Shown: positions 9,954-18,658, counted from the stretch's first letter. The stretch is 64,000 bases of DNA from Corynebacterium frankenforstense DSM 45800 (GCF_001941485.1 NZ_CP009247.1:620001-684000); one strand, 5' to 3'. The notes: generated by a model not told the origin, from the sequence alone. A program made the numbers and translations.

Positions 9954-10937
9954 TCAGCCCGTCGGCCGGTAGAAGCCCTTGAAGGCCATGCCCATGTTCG
10001 AGGTGCGCACCGGGTTGGTCTGCACCGGGTCGCCGGCCTCGATCATCTGCCCGTCGCCGGCGTACATCGCCACGTGCCCGTCCCAGACGGCCAGATCGCC
10101 CGGCTGCAGCTCCTCGGCGCTGACCGACCGGCCCACCGCCTGCTCCTCGGCCGTGCGCGGGATCTCCACCCCGGCCTGCCGGTAGGCCCACTGGGTCAGC
10201 CCCGAGCAGTCGAAGCCGCCCGGTTGCGTGCCGCCCCAGACATAGGGCGTGCCCAGCTGCGTGCGTGCGGCCGCCACGGCCTCCTCGCCCTGGGCGGAGC
10301 CGCTTTCCGACGCCCCGCCGTCCGGCGTCGTGGCCACCGCGTCGGCGTCGTGGGGCTCACCGTCGCCTGCGGCACCGGCGCCCGCGCCGGGTGCGGCGGC
10401 CCCGTGCTCGGCGGCGCCCGCTCCGGCGGGCGTTCCGTCGCGGCCCGCCGGCTCGGTGAAGGTGCCCTCCGGCACGGCCCCGGAGGCCTCCGCGGCCCGG
10501 GCGGCCACCGCCTCCAGGCGGGCGGCCAGCGGGGCGAGTTCCGCGGCTAGGCGCTCCAGGCGCTCCTCGGCGCGCAGGCGGGCGTCGGAGAGAATGCCGA
10601 CGGCCTCGGCCATCGCCGCGGGTACGGCCGGGTTGCCGGGGACGGCCATGGGCAGTGCGGTGCGGACCAGCCGGTCGAGGGTCTCGGCGACCAGCGCGGT
10701 CAGGTCGTGGCGCGCACCCTCGGCCAGCGCGCCGGCGTCGGCCGCCACCCCGGCGAGCTCCCCGCGTTCCTCCTCGAGGGCTGAACCGGCGCGCAGGAAG
10801 GGCTCGGGGTCCCCGCCGAGCAGCGGGCCCAGCGCACCGGCCGCGGCGAGGTCGGGCAGCAGGGGAGTCTCGACGGCCGGCAGCTGCGGCGGGCGCGCGG
10901 CGACCAGCGGGGCGATGGCGGAGGCGAGGTCGATCAT
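9954..10937 (-). CDS. NlpC/P60-family peptidoglycan hydrolase
   Basis: Cysteine peptidase of the NlpC/P60 fold that cleaves peptidoglycan stem peptides. The C-terminal catalytic domain shows the nucleophile in GGFDCSGLTQW (Cys244) and the catalytic His in WDGHVAMY (His288). The N-terminal 130 residues are Ala/Leu-rich helices (MIDLASAIAPLVAARPPQLP...) with no recognisable signal peptide or membrane helix. A disordered Pro/Gly/Ala linker joins the halves and includes the dispersed motif TTTCCGACGCC (10304-10314). Its start overlaps the upstream gene's stop by 4 bp (ATGA), so the two are translated together. Export route is unclear. Confidence 0.88.
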   Translation of the reverse strand: MIDLASAIAPLVAARPPQLPAVETPLLPDLAAAGALGPLLGGDPEPFLRAGSALEEERGELAGVAADAGALAEGARHDLTALVAETLDRLVRTALPMAVPGNPAVPAAMAEAVGILSDARLRAEERLERLAAELAPLAARLEAVAARAAEASGAVPEGTFTEPAGRDGTPAGAGAAEHGAAAPGAGAGAAGDGEPHDADAVATTPDGGASESGSAQGEEAVAAARTQLGTPYVWGGTQPGGFDCSGLTQWAYRQAGVEIPRTAEEQAVGRSVSAEELQPGDLAVWDGHVAMYAGDGQMIEAGDPVQTNPVRTSNMGMAFKGFYRPTG

Positions 10938-11308
10938 CGCGGCTCACCGCCCGCAAGACCCGCAAGGCCCGCGGGCGCGGGCTGCGACGGCGCGCCGGGG
11001 GACGCGCCGAGCCGGTCGTGGGGCAGAGCGGCGCCCAGCGCGGCGTCGTCAATCTCCATGGCGTCCACGGCGCGCAGGCTGTCGGCGGCGAGCCGGCCGG
11101 CGCGCTCGGCCAGGCGTTCGCCGGCCTCGCCGAGAGTGTCGACCGCGCGCTCGAGGGCCCGGCGGTAGAGGGCGTAGGCGGGTATGTCGGGCAGCACCGG
11201 CGCCAGCGGGCGGGTGGCGCGCGCTCCGGCGGCGAGGTCGGCGGCGAGCACCCGGGCGTGGCCGGTGTCCAGGTCGAGGGTGTCAGGCGGGGACGTGAGT
11301 TTCTCCAT
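10934..11308 (-). CDS. Small helical partner of the NlpC/P60 protein (ESX/WXG100-like?)
   Basis: A 124-aa, helix-rich, Ala/Leu-rich protein (MEKLTSPPDTLDLDTGHARVLAADL...) with no signal peptide and a flexible Pro/Gly-rich C-terminus. Size, helical character and tight coupling to an NlpC/P60 gene resemble small proteins encoded beside type VII secretion cargo, but there is no WXG motif and no ESX machinery in the window; that link is inference. One motif copy lies in the coding region (IDDAA, 11040-11052). A TAGGTT box shared with the upp promoter lies upstream. Confidence 0.72.
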   Translation of the reverse strand: MEKLTSPPDTLDLDTGHARVLAADLAAGARATRPLAPVLPDIPAYALYRRALERAVDTLGEAGERLAERAGRLAADSLRAVDAMEIDDAALGAALPHDRLGASPGAPSQPAPAGLAGLAGGEPR

Positions 11309-11350
11309 ACCTTCTTTGACCCGACCGCACCCCTCGGCGGTTCCGTGGAG

Positions 11351-11360
11351 AACCTAGGAT
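11351..11360. promoter_or_regulatory. Overlapping divergent -10 boxes (upp / NlpC operon)
   Basis: AACCTAGGAT holds TAGGAT on the plus strand (11355-11360, 7 nt before the upp ATG) and TAGGTT on the minus strand (11351-11356). The two -10 hexamers share four bases, so RNA polymerase could serve only one direction at a time. Confidence 0.5.
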
Positions 11361-11367
11361 TGTCCAC

Positions 11368-12012
11368 ATGGACATCACCGTGGTCGATCATCCCCTGGCC
11401 GCCTCGCGGCTGACCCTCATGCGCGACGCGCGCAGCGACAACGCCGCCTTCCGGGCCGCCCTGGCGGACCTGGGCGCGATGCTGATCTACGAGGCCTCCC
11501 GCGACCTCGAGGTCGAGCACTTCGACACCGTCACCCCCGTGGCCACCGCGGAGGGCACCCGCCTGAAGGAGCCGCCGATCGTGGTGCCGGTCATCCGTGC
11601 CGGGCTCGGCATGATCGACCCGGCGCTCTCCATGATCCCGGACGCCCAGGTCGGCTTCATCGGCCTGGCCCGCGACGAGGAGACCCACGAGCCCGTGCCC
11701 TACCTCGAGGCGCTGCCCGAGGACCTCTCCGGCCGGCCCGTCTTCGTCGTCGACCCGATGCTGGCCACCGGCGGCTCGCTGCTGCACGCCATCAACCTGC
11801 TGGTCGCCCACGGCGCCACCGACATCACCGCCGTGTGCATGGTCTCCGCCGAGCCGGGAGTGAAGGCCCTCTCCGAGTCCGGGCTGCCGGTGCGCCTGAT
11901 CACGGCCGCGATCGACCCCTCGCTCAACGAGGACGCCTACATCGTGCCGGGCCTCGGCGACGCCGGCGACCGCCTCTACGGCCCGCGGAACATGGACCTG
12001 GACCACATGTGA
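11368..12012 (+). CDS. upp: Uracil phosphoribosyltransferase
   Basis: Pyrimidine salvage enzyme: uracil + PRPP to UMP + PPi. The type I PRTase PRPP-binding loop is seen as [15 protein letters not shown], the N-terminal PVIRAGLGM segment is typical of Upp, and the uracil-binding end has the [15 protein letters not shown] signature. The length of 214 aa is normal for the family. The start ATG follows TAGGAT by 7 nt and has no Shine-Dalgarno sequence, indicating a leaderless mRNA. It is transcribed divergently from the NlpC/P60 pair. Confidence 0.96.
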   Translation: MDITVVDHPLAASRLTLMRDARSDNAAFRAALADLGAMLIYEASRDLEVEHFDTVTPVATAEGTRLKEPPIVVPVIRAGLGMIDPALSMIPDAQVGFIGLARDEETHEPVPYLEALPEDLSGRPVFVVDPMLATGGSLLHAINLLVAHGATDITAVCMVSAEPGVKALSESGLPVRLITAAIDPSLNEDAYIVPGLGDAGDRLYGPRNMDLDHM

Positions 12013-12114
12013 CCGGACCCGCGGTGCACGCTCCCGCGTGCGTCGCCTCCCAATCGTCTCCGTGACCACCATGGTTGGCGGACAATGCTCGCCGCGGTGG
12101 GCAGAGTTGGAGTC

Positions 12115-12804
12115 ATGGAGAAAACTTCGGAGCCTCATTGGCGCAGCTTTGCGCTCGCCCTGGGCACCCGGGTCCGCCGGCTGCGCGCGATGCGCGGGCT
12201 GACCCAGCAGGAGCTCGCCGAGGCCTCCGGGCTGTCGCGCAACACCATCAGCATGTGGGAGCGCAACGAGACCAACCGCAAGGGCGCGAGCGACCCGACC
12301 CTGTCGAACGTCTACGCCGTCGCCCGCGCCCTCGACGTGCCGCCGGCGGTGCTCATCCCCGACGCCACGCACACGCCGGGGCCGCGCTCCACCGACAGCG
12401 GCGTGCTCGACATCGACATGCGCTGGCCCGCCGCCCAGGGCGACACCCTGACCTTCCGCGAGCGCGAGCTCCTCGGCGTCCGGGAGGCGCGCGGGGCACG
12501 TGGGGTGAGAACGAAGAGGGACGGGCGTGAGGGCCGCGGGCTACGGGACAGCCGGGCCGACCGCGGGTCCCGCGAGACCCCCGGGACCGCCGGGAACACC
12601 CGGGCCCGCGAGACCCGGGAGTCACGGAGGGCCCGCGGCGTGCGCGGCGTGCGCGGCAGGGCCGGGGTGAAGCGCCCCGGCCGCTTCCCGCGCCCCGGCG
12701 GCCGCGGGGTGCCCGGCACGGACGGGTCCGGCTCGAACCGGCCCGGCACGGACGGGTCCGGTTCGAACCGACCCGGCAGGGACGAGCCCGGCCGGGACGA
12801 GTGA
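12115..12804 (+). CDS. XRE-family regulator with Arg/Gly-rich disordered tail
   Basis: DNA-binding regulator. The N-terminal Cro/C1-type helix-turn-helix is clear: LGTRVRRLRAMRGLTQQELAEASGLSRNTISMWERNE at about residues 14-50, with the rest of the five-helix domain (LSNVYAVARALDVPPAVLI) to about 85. After about residue 125 the protein is pure low complexity: RG/RE-rich, then two exact PGTDGSGSNR repeats and a DEPGRDE end. The domain alone would be about 125 aa, so the tail nearly doubles it. I start at ATG 12115 (MEKTSEPHW), with TTGGAG 4-9 nt upstream. Targets unknown. Confidence 0.82.
   Translation: MEKTSEPHWRSFALALGTRVRRLRAMRGLTQQELAEASGLSRNTISMWERNETNRKGASDPTLSNVYAVARALDVPPAVLIPDATHTPGPRSTDSGVLDIDMRWPAAQGDTLTFRERELLGVREARGARGVRTKRDGREGRGLRDSRADRGSRETPGTAGNTRARETRESRRARGVRGVRGRAGVKRPGRFPRPGGRGVPGTDGSGSNRPGTDGSGSNRPGRDEPGRDE
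12712..12771 (+). repeat. 30-bp tandem repeat, two copies, in the XRE tail
   Basis: Two in-frame copies of a 30-bp unit (12712-12741, 12742-12771) that differ at one or two bases and encode PGTDGSGSNR twice, followed by a decayed third copy. Confidence 0.75.
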
Positions 12805-12848
12805 GCGGAACCCGCACCGTAACGGCCCGGGGTGAAGTGGCCGGGTAC

Positions 12849-12854
12849 TAGTAT
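12849..12854 (+). promoter_or_regulatory. -10 box (TAGTAT) before the amidohydrolase gene
   Basis: TAGTAT lies about 75 nt upstream of the GTG start in the 127-nt gap after the XRE gene; no clear -35 was seen. Confidence 0.4.
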
Positions 12855-12931
12855 CGGGGGAGTATTTGTGCCCGGACGGACGGGCAGCCGCAACCCCGGC
12901 CCGCGGAGAGTAGGAAGGCAGCGCGAAGCAC

Positions 12932-14137
12932 GTGCGCATCATCGACTCAGTGGACTCCTGGCTGCGTGAACACCACGACGAGGTGGTCTCCTGGCGCCGG
13001 CATTTCCACGCCCACCCCGAGCTCTCCCACATGGAGGAGGACACGACCCAGTTCCTGGTCGACCGCCTCGAGGAGCACGGGCTGGAGCCGAAGAGGTTCC
13101 CGGGCACCGGCCTGATGGTGGACATCGGGCCCGCCGAGGGCGAGCGCCTGGCGTTCCGCGCCGACATCGACGCCCTGCCGATCACCGAGCGCACGGGCCT
13201 GCCCTTCGCCTCGGAGAACACCGGGGTCTGCCACGCCTGCGGCCACGACGCCCACACCACCATCGCGCTGGCGCTGGCCTGTGCGCTGGCCGACTGCGCC
13301 GACCAGCTGCGCACCGGGGTGCGCGTGATCTTCCAGCCGGCCGAGGAGGTCCTCGACGGCGGCGCGCCCGAGGTCATCGGCTTCGGCGCGCTCGACCGGG
13401 TGGCCGCCATCTACGCCGTGCACGCCGAGCCGAAGCTCAAGGTCGGCCGCGTCGGCCTGCGCACCGGGGCGATCACCTCGGCGACCGACCTGGTCGACAT
13501 CAAGGTCACCGGCCCGGGCGGCCACACCTCGCGCCCGCACATGACCGGCGACGTCGTCTACGCCCTCAGCCGCCTGGTCACCGACCTGCCCGGCCTGCTC
13601 TCCCGCCGCGTCGACCCGCGCACCGGCACCGTGCTCGTCTTCGGCACCGTCAACGCCGGCTACGCGCCCAACGCCATCCCGCGGCAGGGCAACGTCACCG
13701 GCACGCTGCGCACCGCGGACATGGGGGTCTGGCGGGAGATCGAGGGGCAGTTCACCGAGCTGGTCCACCAGGTCGTCGCCCCGACCGGGTGCGAGGCACA
13801 CGTCCACTACACCCGCGGGGTACCGCCGGTGCTCAACGACGACGTGGCCACCTCGATGCTCGCCGAGGCCGTGACCTCCCTGGACCCGCACGCCGTGGTC
13901 CAGGCCCCGCAGTCCAGCGGCGGCGAGGACTTCTCCTGGTACCTCGAGCACGTGCCGGGCTCCATGGCCCGCCTGGGCTGCTGGTCCGGCGAGGGTCGCA
14001 TGCAGGACCTCCACCAGGACGACCTGGTCGTCGACGAGCGCGCCCTGGCCGTCGGCGTGCGGCTCTTCGCCGCCACCGTGGACCGCTACCACCGCGCCGA
14101 GCCGCCGGCGACGGCCGGCTCCGCGGCCTCCGAGTAG
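12932..14137 (+). CDS. M20-family amidohydrolase (N-acyl-amino-acid type)
   Basis: Zinc/manganese-dependent amidohydrolase of the M20D subfamily, which removes acyl groups from amino acids or dipeptides in the cytoplasm. Seen in order: HAHPELSHMEEDTTQFL near the N-terminus, the metal-binding DIDALPI and CHACGHDAHTT motifs, the EEVLDGGA motif with the catalytic Glu pair region, the dimerisation domain start (GPGGHTSRPH), and the C-terminal metal ligand region PQSSGGEDFSWY. 401 aa, normal length. GTG start with AGGAAGG upstream. The substrate cannot be read from sequence. Confidence 0.9.
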   Translation: MRIIDSVDSWLREHHDEVVSWRRHFHAHPELSHMEEDTTQFLVDRLEEHGLEPKRFPGTGLMVDIGPAEGERLAFRADIDALPITERTGLPFASENTGVCHACGHDAHTTIALALACALADCADQLRTGVRVIFQPAEEVLDGGAPEVIGFGALDRVAAIYAVHAEPKLKVGRVGLRTGAITSATDLVDIKVTGPGGHTSRPHMTGDVVYALSRLVTDLPGLLSRRVDPRTGTVLVFGTVNAGYAPNAIPRQGNVTGTLRTADMGVWREIEGQFTELVHQVVAPTGCEAHVHYTRGVPPVLNDDVATSMLAEAVTSLDPHAVVQAPQSSGGEDFSWYLEHVPGSMARLGCWSGEGRMQDLHQDDLVVDERALAVGVRLFAATVDRYHRAEPPATAGSAASE

Positions 14138-14326
14138 CCCCGCCGGCCGCCGCCACTCCGCCGCAGCAGCCACGCCGGCCCAGCAGCCACGCCGGCCCGC
14201 CGCCGGCGGGGGAGGGGGTGGGGCCCGCACCCCCGGAGTTCCGTATTTCGAATGCCCCCAGCCCGGCGGTCGGTGGGGGCCTCCGTTAAGCTTGGTCGCG
14301 TACTGCCATCACTGTGAAGCACTCCA

Positions 14327-14351
14327 GGCACGCGCACAATTGTGTCGTGCC
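14327..14351. promoter_or_regulatory. Dyad in the lpdA leader
   Basis: The 10-bp palindrome CACAATTGTG (14335-14344) is framed by a second inverted repeat, GGCACG/CGTGCC (14327-14332 and 14346-14351). It lies 40 nt before the lpdA start and could be an operator or a leader hairpin. Confidence 0.5.
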
Positions 14352-14390
14352 CCAAACGGTATGTCTGAAACCACTGCGGAGGAGAACCCG

Positions 14391-15797
14391 TTGTCCAAGC
14401 GCATCGTCATCATCGGCGGAGGGCCGGCCGGCTACGAGGCGGCCCTCGCCGGCGCCAAGTACGGCGCCGATATCACCCTCATCGAGGATCGCGGCATGGG
14501 CGGCTCGGCCGTGGTGCTCGACTGCGTGCCCTCCAAGTCCTTCATCGCGGGCGCGAACATCCTCACCGACCTGCGGCGCGCCGAAGACATGGGCCTCAGC
14601 CAGAAAGCGGCGGAGGCCCCTTTCCATGTCGACGCCCTGAACAACCGCGTCCGCCAGCTCGCCCGCAAGCAGTCGGCCGACATCTACGCCCAGATGCGCC
14701 GCGCCGGGGTGACCGTCATCGACGGCCACGCGAAGTTCGAGTCGCGCACCGGCAAGCTGGCCACCCACTACGTGCGCGTCGAGCACGCCGACGGCGCGGA
14801 GAAGACCTTCGAGTGTGACCTGGTGCTGGTGGCCACCGGCGCCCACCCGCGCATCCTGCCGGGCGCCCAGCCGGACGGCGAGCGCGTGCTGACCTGGCGC
14901 GACGTCTACAACCTCAAGGAGCTGCCCGAGCACCTCATCGTCGTCGGCTCCGGTGTCACCGGCGCCGAGTTCGTCTCCGCCTTCGCCGAGCTCGGCGTGA
15001 AGGTGACCATGGTCGCCTCCCGCGACCGCATCCTGCCGCACGACGACGCCGACGCCGCCGACGTCCTCGAGACCGTCCTGTCCGAGCGCAACGTCCACCT
15101 GGTCAAGCACGGCCGCGTCGAGTCCGCCGAGAACACCGGCGACGGCGTCATCGTGCGCACCACCGACGGCCGCGAGATCGAGGGCTCGCACGCCCTGATG
15201 ACCGTCGGCTCCATCCCGAACACCGAGGGCATGGGCCTGGAGGGCGTCGGCGTGCAGCTGACGAAGTCCGGCCACATCCACGTCGACCGCGTCTCGCGCA
15301 CCAACGTGCCGGGCATCTACGCCGCCGGCGACTGCACCGACCTCTTCCCGCTGGCCTCCGTGGCCGCCATGCAGGGCCGCATCGCGATGTACCACGCGCT
15401 CGGCGAGGGCGTGACCCCGATGCGCATGAAGACGGTGGCCAACGCCGTGTTCACCCGCCCCGAGATCGCCGCCGTGGGCGTCAGCCAGGCCCAGGTCGAG
15501 TCCGGTGAGATCTCCGCGCGCACCATCACCCTGCCGCTGCAGACCAACCCGCGCGCGAAGATGCGCTCGCTGCGCCACGGCTTCGTCAAGCTGTTCTGCC
15601 GGCGCCACTCCGGCATCGTCATCGGCGGCGTGATCGTCGCCCCGACCGCCTCCGAGCTGATCCTGCCGGTGGCCCTCGCCGTGAGCAAGAACCTCACGGT
15701 CGCCGACCTCTCCGAGACCTTCTCGGTCTACCCGTCGCTGTCGGGCTCCATCACCGAGGCCGCCCGCCGCCTCGTCGCCCACGACGACCTGGACTAG
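14391..15797 (+). CDS. lpdA: LpdA-like flavoprotein disulfide reductase, probable NAD(P)H-quinone dehydrogenase
   Basis: FAD-dependent pyridine-nucleotide oxidoreductase, 468 aa: FAD motif GGGPAGYEAA, NAD(P) motif VVGSGVTGAEF, and FAD motif YAAGDCTDLFPLAS. The redox-active pair is incomplete: the usual GGTCxNxGCxPSK reads GGSAVVLDCVPSK, so the first Cys is Ala, and the C-terminal HxHPTxSE of lipoamide dehydrogenases reads SVYPSLSGS. Mycobacterial LpdA (Rv3303c) shares this loss and acts as a quinone reductase, so true lipoamide dehydrogenase activity is unlikely. I chose TTG 14391 because GGAGGAG lies 6 nt upstream; ATG 14361 is in frame but has no ribosome-binding site. Confidence 0.88.
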   Translation: MSKRIVIIGGGPAGYEAALAGAKYGADITLIEDRGMGGSAVVLDCVPSKSFIAGANILTDLRRAEDMGLSQKAAEAPFHVDALNNRVRQLARKQSADIYAQMRRAGVTVIDGHAKFESRTGKLATHYVRVEHADGAEKTFECDLVLVATGAHPRILPGAQPDGERVLTWRDVYNLKELPEHLIVVGSGVTGAEFVSAFAELGVKVTMVASRDRILPHDDADAADVLETVLSERNVHLVKHGRVESAENTGDGVIVRTTDGREIEGSHALMTVGSIPNTEGMGLEGVGVQLTKSGHIHVDRVSRTNVPGIYAAGDCTDLFPLASVAAMQGRIAMYHALGEGVTPMRMKTVANAVFTRPEIAAVGVSQAQVESGEISARTITLPLQTNPRAKMRSLRHGFVKLFCRRHSGIVIGGVIVAPTASELILPVALAVSKNLTVADLSETFSVYPSLSGSITEAARRLVAHDDLD

Positions 15798-15811
15798 CGT
15801 TCCGGCACCCG

Positions 15812-15849
15812 AACGCCGATCCCGCCGCCCCGGCGGGGTCGGCGTTTTT
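15812..15849 (+). terminator. Intrinsic terminator after lpdA
   Basis: Long stem AACGCCGA-CCCGCC / GGCGGG-TCGGCGTT, a short loop, then TTTTT; 15 nt after the lpdA stop. Confidence 0.88.
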
Positions 15850-15866
15850 CGTGTCTCCGGGGCGGG

Positions 15867-15987
15867 ATTGACGACGCCCCGGTGGTGCCGGTGCGCGGTC
15901 CCGTCACCCCCGTTCGCGGGCGCACGGCGCCCGCGCGCCGGGTGCGTCACCCGTGCGCGCACGGGGGACGGGCGCGGCGTCGGCAAT
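15867..15987. repeat. 121-bp GC-rich element with inverted motif ends
   Basis: It begins ATTGACGACGCC and ends GGCGTCGGCAAT, so the two termini are inverted copies of the dispersed motif, and the interior is palindromic (for example CCCGTGCGCGCACGGG). It fills most of the 323-nt gap between lpdA and prpD. The remaining 130 nt hold the prpD promoter region (AT-richer, 15985-16040) and ribosome-binding site. Confidence 0.55.
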
Positions 15988-16120
15988 CGAAGAAAACTAT
16001 TTAGCCGAAAGTGAGCGGTGGCATAACTAATCCTTTAGCATGAGCTGCACCACACACCGCGGTGCGGCGTCGGGCAGCCGGCGGCGCACCGCCCGACACG
16101 AAGCGAGGAGTCGCCACGAC

Positions 16121-17635
16121 ATGATCGAGCACACCGTCCGATCCCACCGCTCCGCGGAGGACTTCCCCTACGAGGAGCACCTGGCCCACAAGATCGCGCG
16201 CGTCGCCGCCGACCCGGTCGAGGTGCCCGCGGAGACGGCCGAGATGATCGTCAACCGCATCATCGACAACGCCGCCGTCAGCGCGGCCTCCGTGCTGCGC
16301 CGCCCGGTCACCGTGGCCCGTCGCCAGGCCGAGGGCCACCCCGTCGCCGAGCGCGGCGCCGCCGTCTTCGGTGTACCCGGCCGCTTCTCCGCCGAGTGGG
16401 CCGCGCTGGCCAACGGCACGGCGGTACGCGAGCTCGACTTCCACGACACCTTCCTCGCCGCCGAGTACTCCCACCCCGGCGACAACATCCCGCCGATCGT
16501 GGCGGTCGCCCAGCACTCCGGTGCCAGCGGCCGCGACCTGATCCGCGGCATCGCCACCGGCTACGAGATCCAGGTCGACCTCGTGCGCGGCATCTGCCTG
16601 CACGAGCACAAGATCGACCACGTCGCCCACCTCGGCCCCTCGGTGGCCGCCGGCCTGGGCACCCTGCTGCACCTCGACGTCGACACCATCTACCAGGCCA
16701 TCGGCCAGGCGCTGCACACCACCACCGCCACCCGCCAGTCCCGCAAGGGCCTGATCTCCTCCTGGAAGGCCTTCGCTCCCGCCTTCGCCGGCAAGATGGC
16801 CATCGAGGCCACCGACCGGGCCATGCGCGGCGAGGGCGCGCCCGCCCCGATCTGGGAGGGCGAGGACGGCGTGATCGCCTGGCTGCTCTCCGGCCCCGAC
16901 GCCGAGTACACGGTGCCGCTGCCCGCCGAGGGCGAGGAGAAGCGCGCGATCCTGGACACCTTCACCAAGGAGCACTCCGCCGAGTACCAGTCCCAGGCGC
17001 CCATCGACCTGGCCCGGCGCATGCGCGAGCGCGTCCTCGACGCCACCGGCGGCGATTTCGCCAAGGTCGAGTCGATCGTGCTGCACACCAGCCACCACAC
17101 CCACTACGTCATCGGCACCGGCTCGAACGACCCGCAGAAGTTCGACCCGGACGCCTCGCGCGAGACCCTCGACCACTCGATCATGTACATCTTCGCCGTC
17201 GCCCTCGAGGACGGCGACTGGCACCACGAGCGCTCCTACGCCCCCGAGCGCGCCCACCGGCCGGAGACCGTCGAGCTGTGGCGCAAGATCTCCACCGTCG
17301 AGGACCCGGAGTGGACCCGCCGCTACCACTCGACCGACCCGGACGAGAAGGCGTTCGGCGCCCGCGCCGTGGTCACGCTCGCCGACGGCACCGTCATCGA
17401 GGACGAGCTGGCGCTCGCCGACGCCCACCCGGGCGGCAACCGGCCCTTCGCCCGCGAGCAGTACATCGCGAAGTTCCGCACCCTGGCCGAGGGCGTGGTC
17501 GACGATGCCGAGCAGGACCGCTTCCTCGAGGCCGCCCAGGCCCTGCCCGAGCTCGACGACCTCGGCGCGCTCAACATCGAGCTGAGCGCCGAGAAGCTCG
17601 CCGAGGCCCCCGAGACCCCGGCGGGGGTGTTCTGA
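16121..17635 (+). CDS. prpD: 2-methylcitrate dehydratase
   Basis: MmgE/PrpD family dehydratase of the methylcitrate cycle: converts 2-methylcitrate towards 2-methyl-cis-aconitate during propionyl-CoA breakdown. 504 aa, family-typical length, with [23 protein letters not shown] (the conserved D-x-DD-like active region), [13 protein letters not shown] and [25 protein letters not shown] 16121 has GAGGAG 11 nt upstream; an in-frame ATG at 16040 would add 27 low-quality residues. The gene runs directly into prpB with a one-base TGATG overlap. Confidence 0.95.
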   Translation: MIEHTVRSHRSAEDFPYEEHLAHKIARVAADPVEVPAETAEMIVNRIIDNAAVSAASVLRRPVTVARRQAEGHPVAERGAAVFGVPGRFSAEWAALANGTAVRELDFHDTFLAAEYSHPGDNIPPIVAVAQHSGASGRDLIRGIATGYEIQVDLVRGICLHEHKIDHVAHLGPSVAAGLGTLLHLDVDTIYQAIGQALHTTTATRQSRKGLISSWKAFAPAFAGKMAIEATDRAMRGEGAPAPIWEGEDGVIAWLLSGPDAEYTVPLPAEGEEKRAILDTFTKEHSAEYQSQAPIDLARRMRERVLDATGGDFAKVESIVLHTSHHTHYVIGTGSNDPQKFDPDASRETLDHSIMYIFAVALEDGDWHHERSYAPERAHRPETVELWRKISTVEDPEWTRRYHSTDPDEKAFGARAVVTLADGTVIEDELALADAHPGGNRPFAREQYIAKFRTLAEGVVDDAEQDRFLEAAQALPELDDLGALNIELSAEKLAEAPETPAGVF

Positions 17636-18561
17636 TGGCCGGCCTCTACTCCTCCGAGATCACCCCCACCGAGCGGCGCCGCCGCCTGCGTGAGGCCCTG
17701 ACGGGCCCGTCCATCGCCCGGCTGCCCGGCGCGTTCTCCCCGCTGGTCGCCCGCGCGATCGGGGAGGCCGGCTTCGAGGGCGTCTACGTCTCCGGCGCCG
17801 TCGTCGCCGCCGACCTCGCCCTGCCGGACATCGGCCTGACCACCCTGACCGAGGTCGCCGCCCGCTCCCGCCAGATCGCCCGGGCCACCGACCTGCCCGT
17901 GCTCGTCGACGCCGACACCGGCTTCGGCGAGCCGATGTCCGCCGCGCGCACCGTCTCCGAGCTCGAGGACGCGGGCGTGGCCGGCTGCCACTTCGAGGAC
18001 CAGGTCAACCCCAAGCGCTGCGGCCACCTGGACGGCAAGGAGGTCGTGCCCGCCGACCTGATGGTCCGCCGGCTGTCCGCGGCCGTGCGCGAGCGCCGCG
18101 ACAGCGAGTTCGTCATCTGCGCGCGCACCGACGCCGCCGGTGTCGAGGGCATCGACTCCGCCATCGAGCGGGCCAAGGCCTATCGCGACGCCGGCGCCGA
18201 CCTGATCTTCACCGAGGCGCTGCACACCGAGGACGAGTTCGCCCGCTTCCGCGAGGCCGTGCCGGACGTGCCGCTGCTGGCCAACATGACCGAGTTCGGC
18301 AAGACCCGACTGCTGCCCGCCGGCCGTCTCGAGGAGCTCGGCTACGACGCCGTGATCTACCCGGTGACCACGCTGCGCATCGCCATGGGCCAGGTCGAGG
18401 AGGCCCTCGGCGAGATCGCGGAGACCGGCACGCAGACCGGCTGGCTCGAGCGCATGCAGCACCGCGCCCGGCTCTACGAGCTGTTGCGCTACGCCGAGTA
18501 CAACGACTTCGACCAGTCGGTGTTCACCTACTCCCGCGAGAACTACGACCCCGACAACTGA
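17635..18561 (+). CDS. prpB: 2-methylisocitrate lyase
   Basis: Isocitrate-lyase superfamily enzyme that splits 2-methylisocitrate into pyruvate and succinate. 308 aa. Signature KRCGH occurs in DQVNPKRCGHLDGKEV (catalytic Cys), Mg-binding acidic residues in VDADTGFGEP and HFEDQ, and NMTEFGKTRLL is typical of PrpB. Its ATG uses the last base of the prpD stop codon. Together with PrpD and PrpC it forms a complete methylcitrate cycle. Confidence 0.96.
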   Translation: MAGLYSSEITPTERRRRLREALTGPSIARLPGAFSPLVARAIGEAGFEGVYVSGAVVAADLALPDIGLTTLTEVAARSRQIARATDLPVLVDADTGFGEPMSAARTVSELEDAGVAGCHFEDQVNPKRCGHLDGKEVVPADLMVRRLSAAVRERRDSEFVICARTDAAGVEGIDSAIERAKAYRDAGADLIFTEALHTEDEFARFREAVPDVPLLANMTEFGKTRLLPAGRLEELGYDAVIYPVTTLRIAMGQVEEALGEIAETGTQTGWLERMQHRARLYELLRYAEYNDFDQSVFTYSRENYDPDN

Positions 18562-18658
18562 GACCGCTGACAGGAAGAACCAGGAACCACACCCGCCCGG
18601 CCGCCCCGGCCGGTCACCCCGGCCGCCCGGCCGGCAGAACACGAGAGGAACCACGACC

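Noticed and set aside
14292..14390. Longer N-terminus for LpdA from the GTG at 14292 or ATG at 14361
   Set aside because: No ribosome-binding site and no similarity, while TTG 14391 has GGAGGAG at 6 nt directly before the conserved FAD motif.
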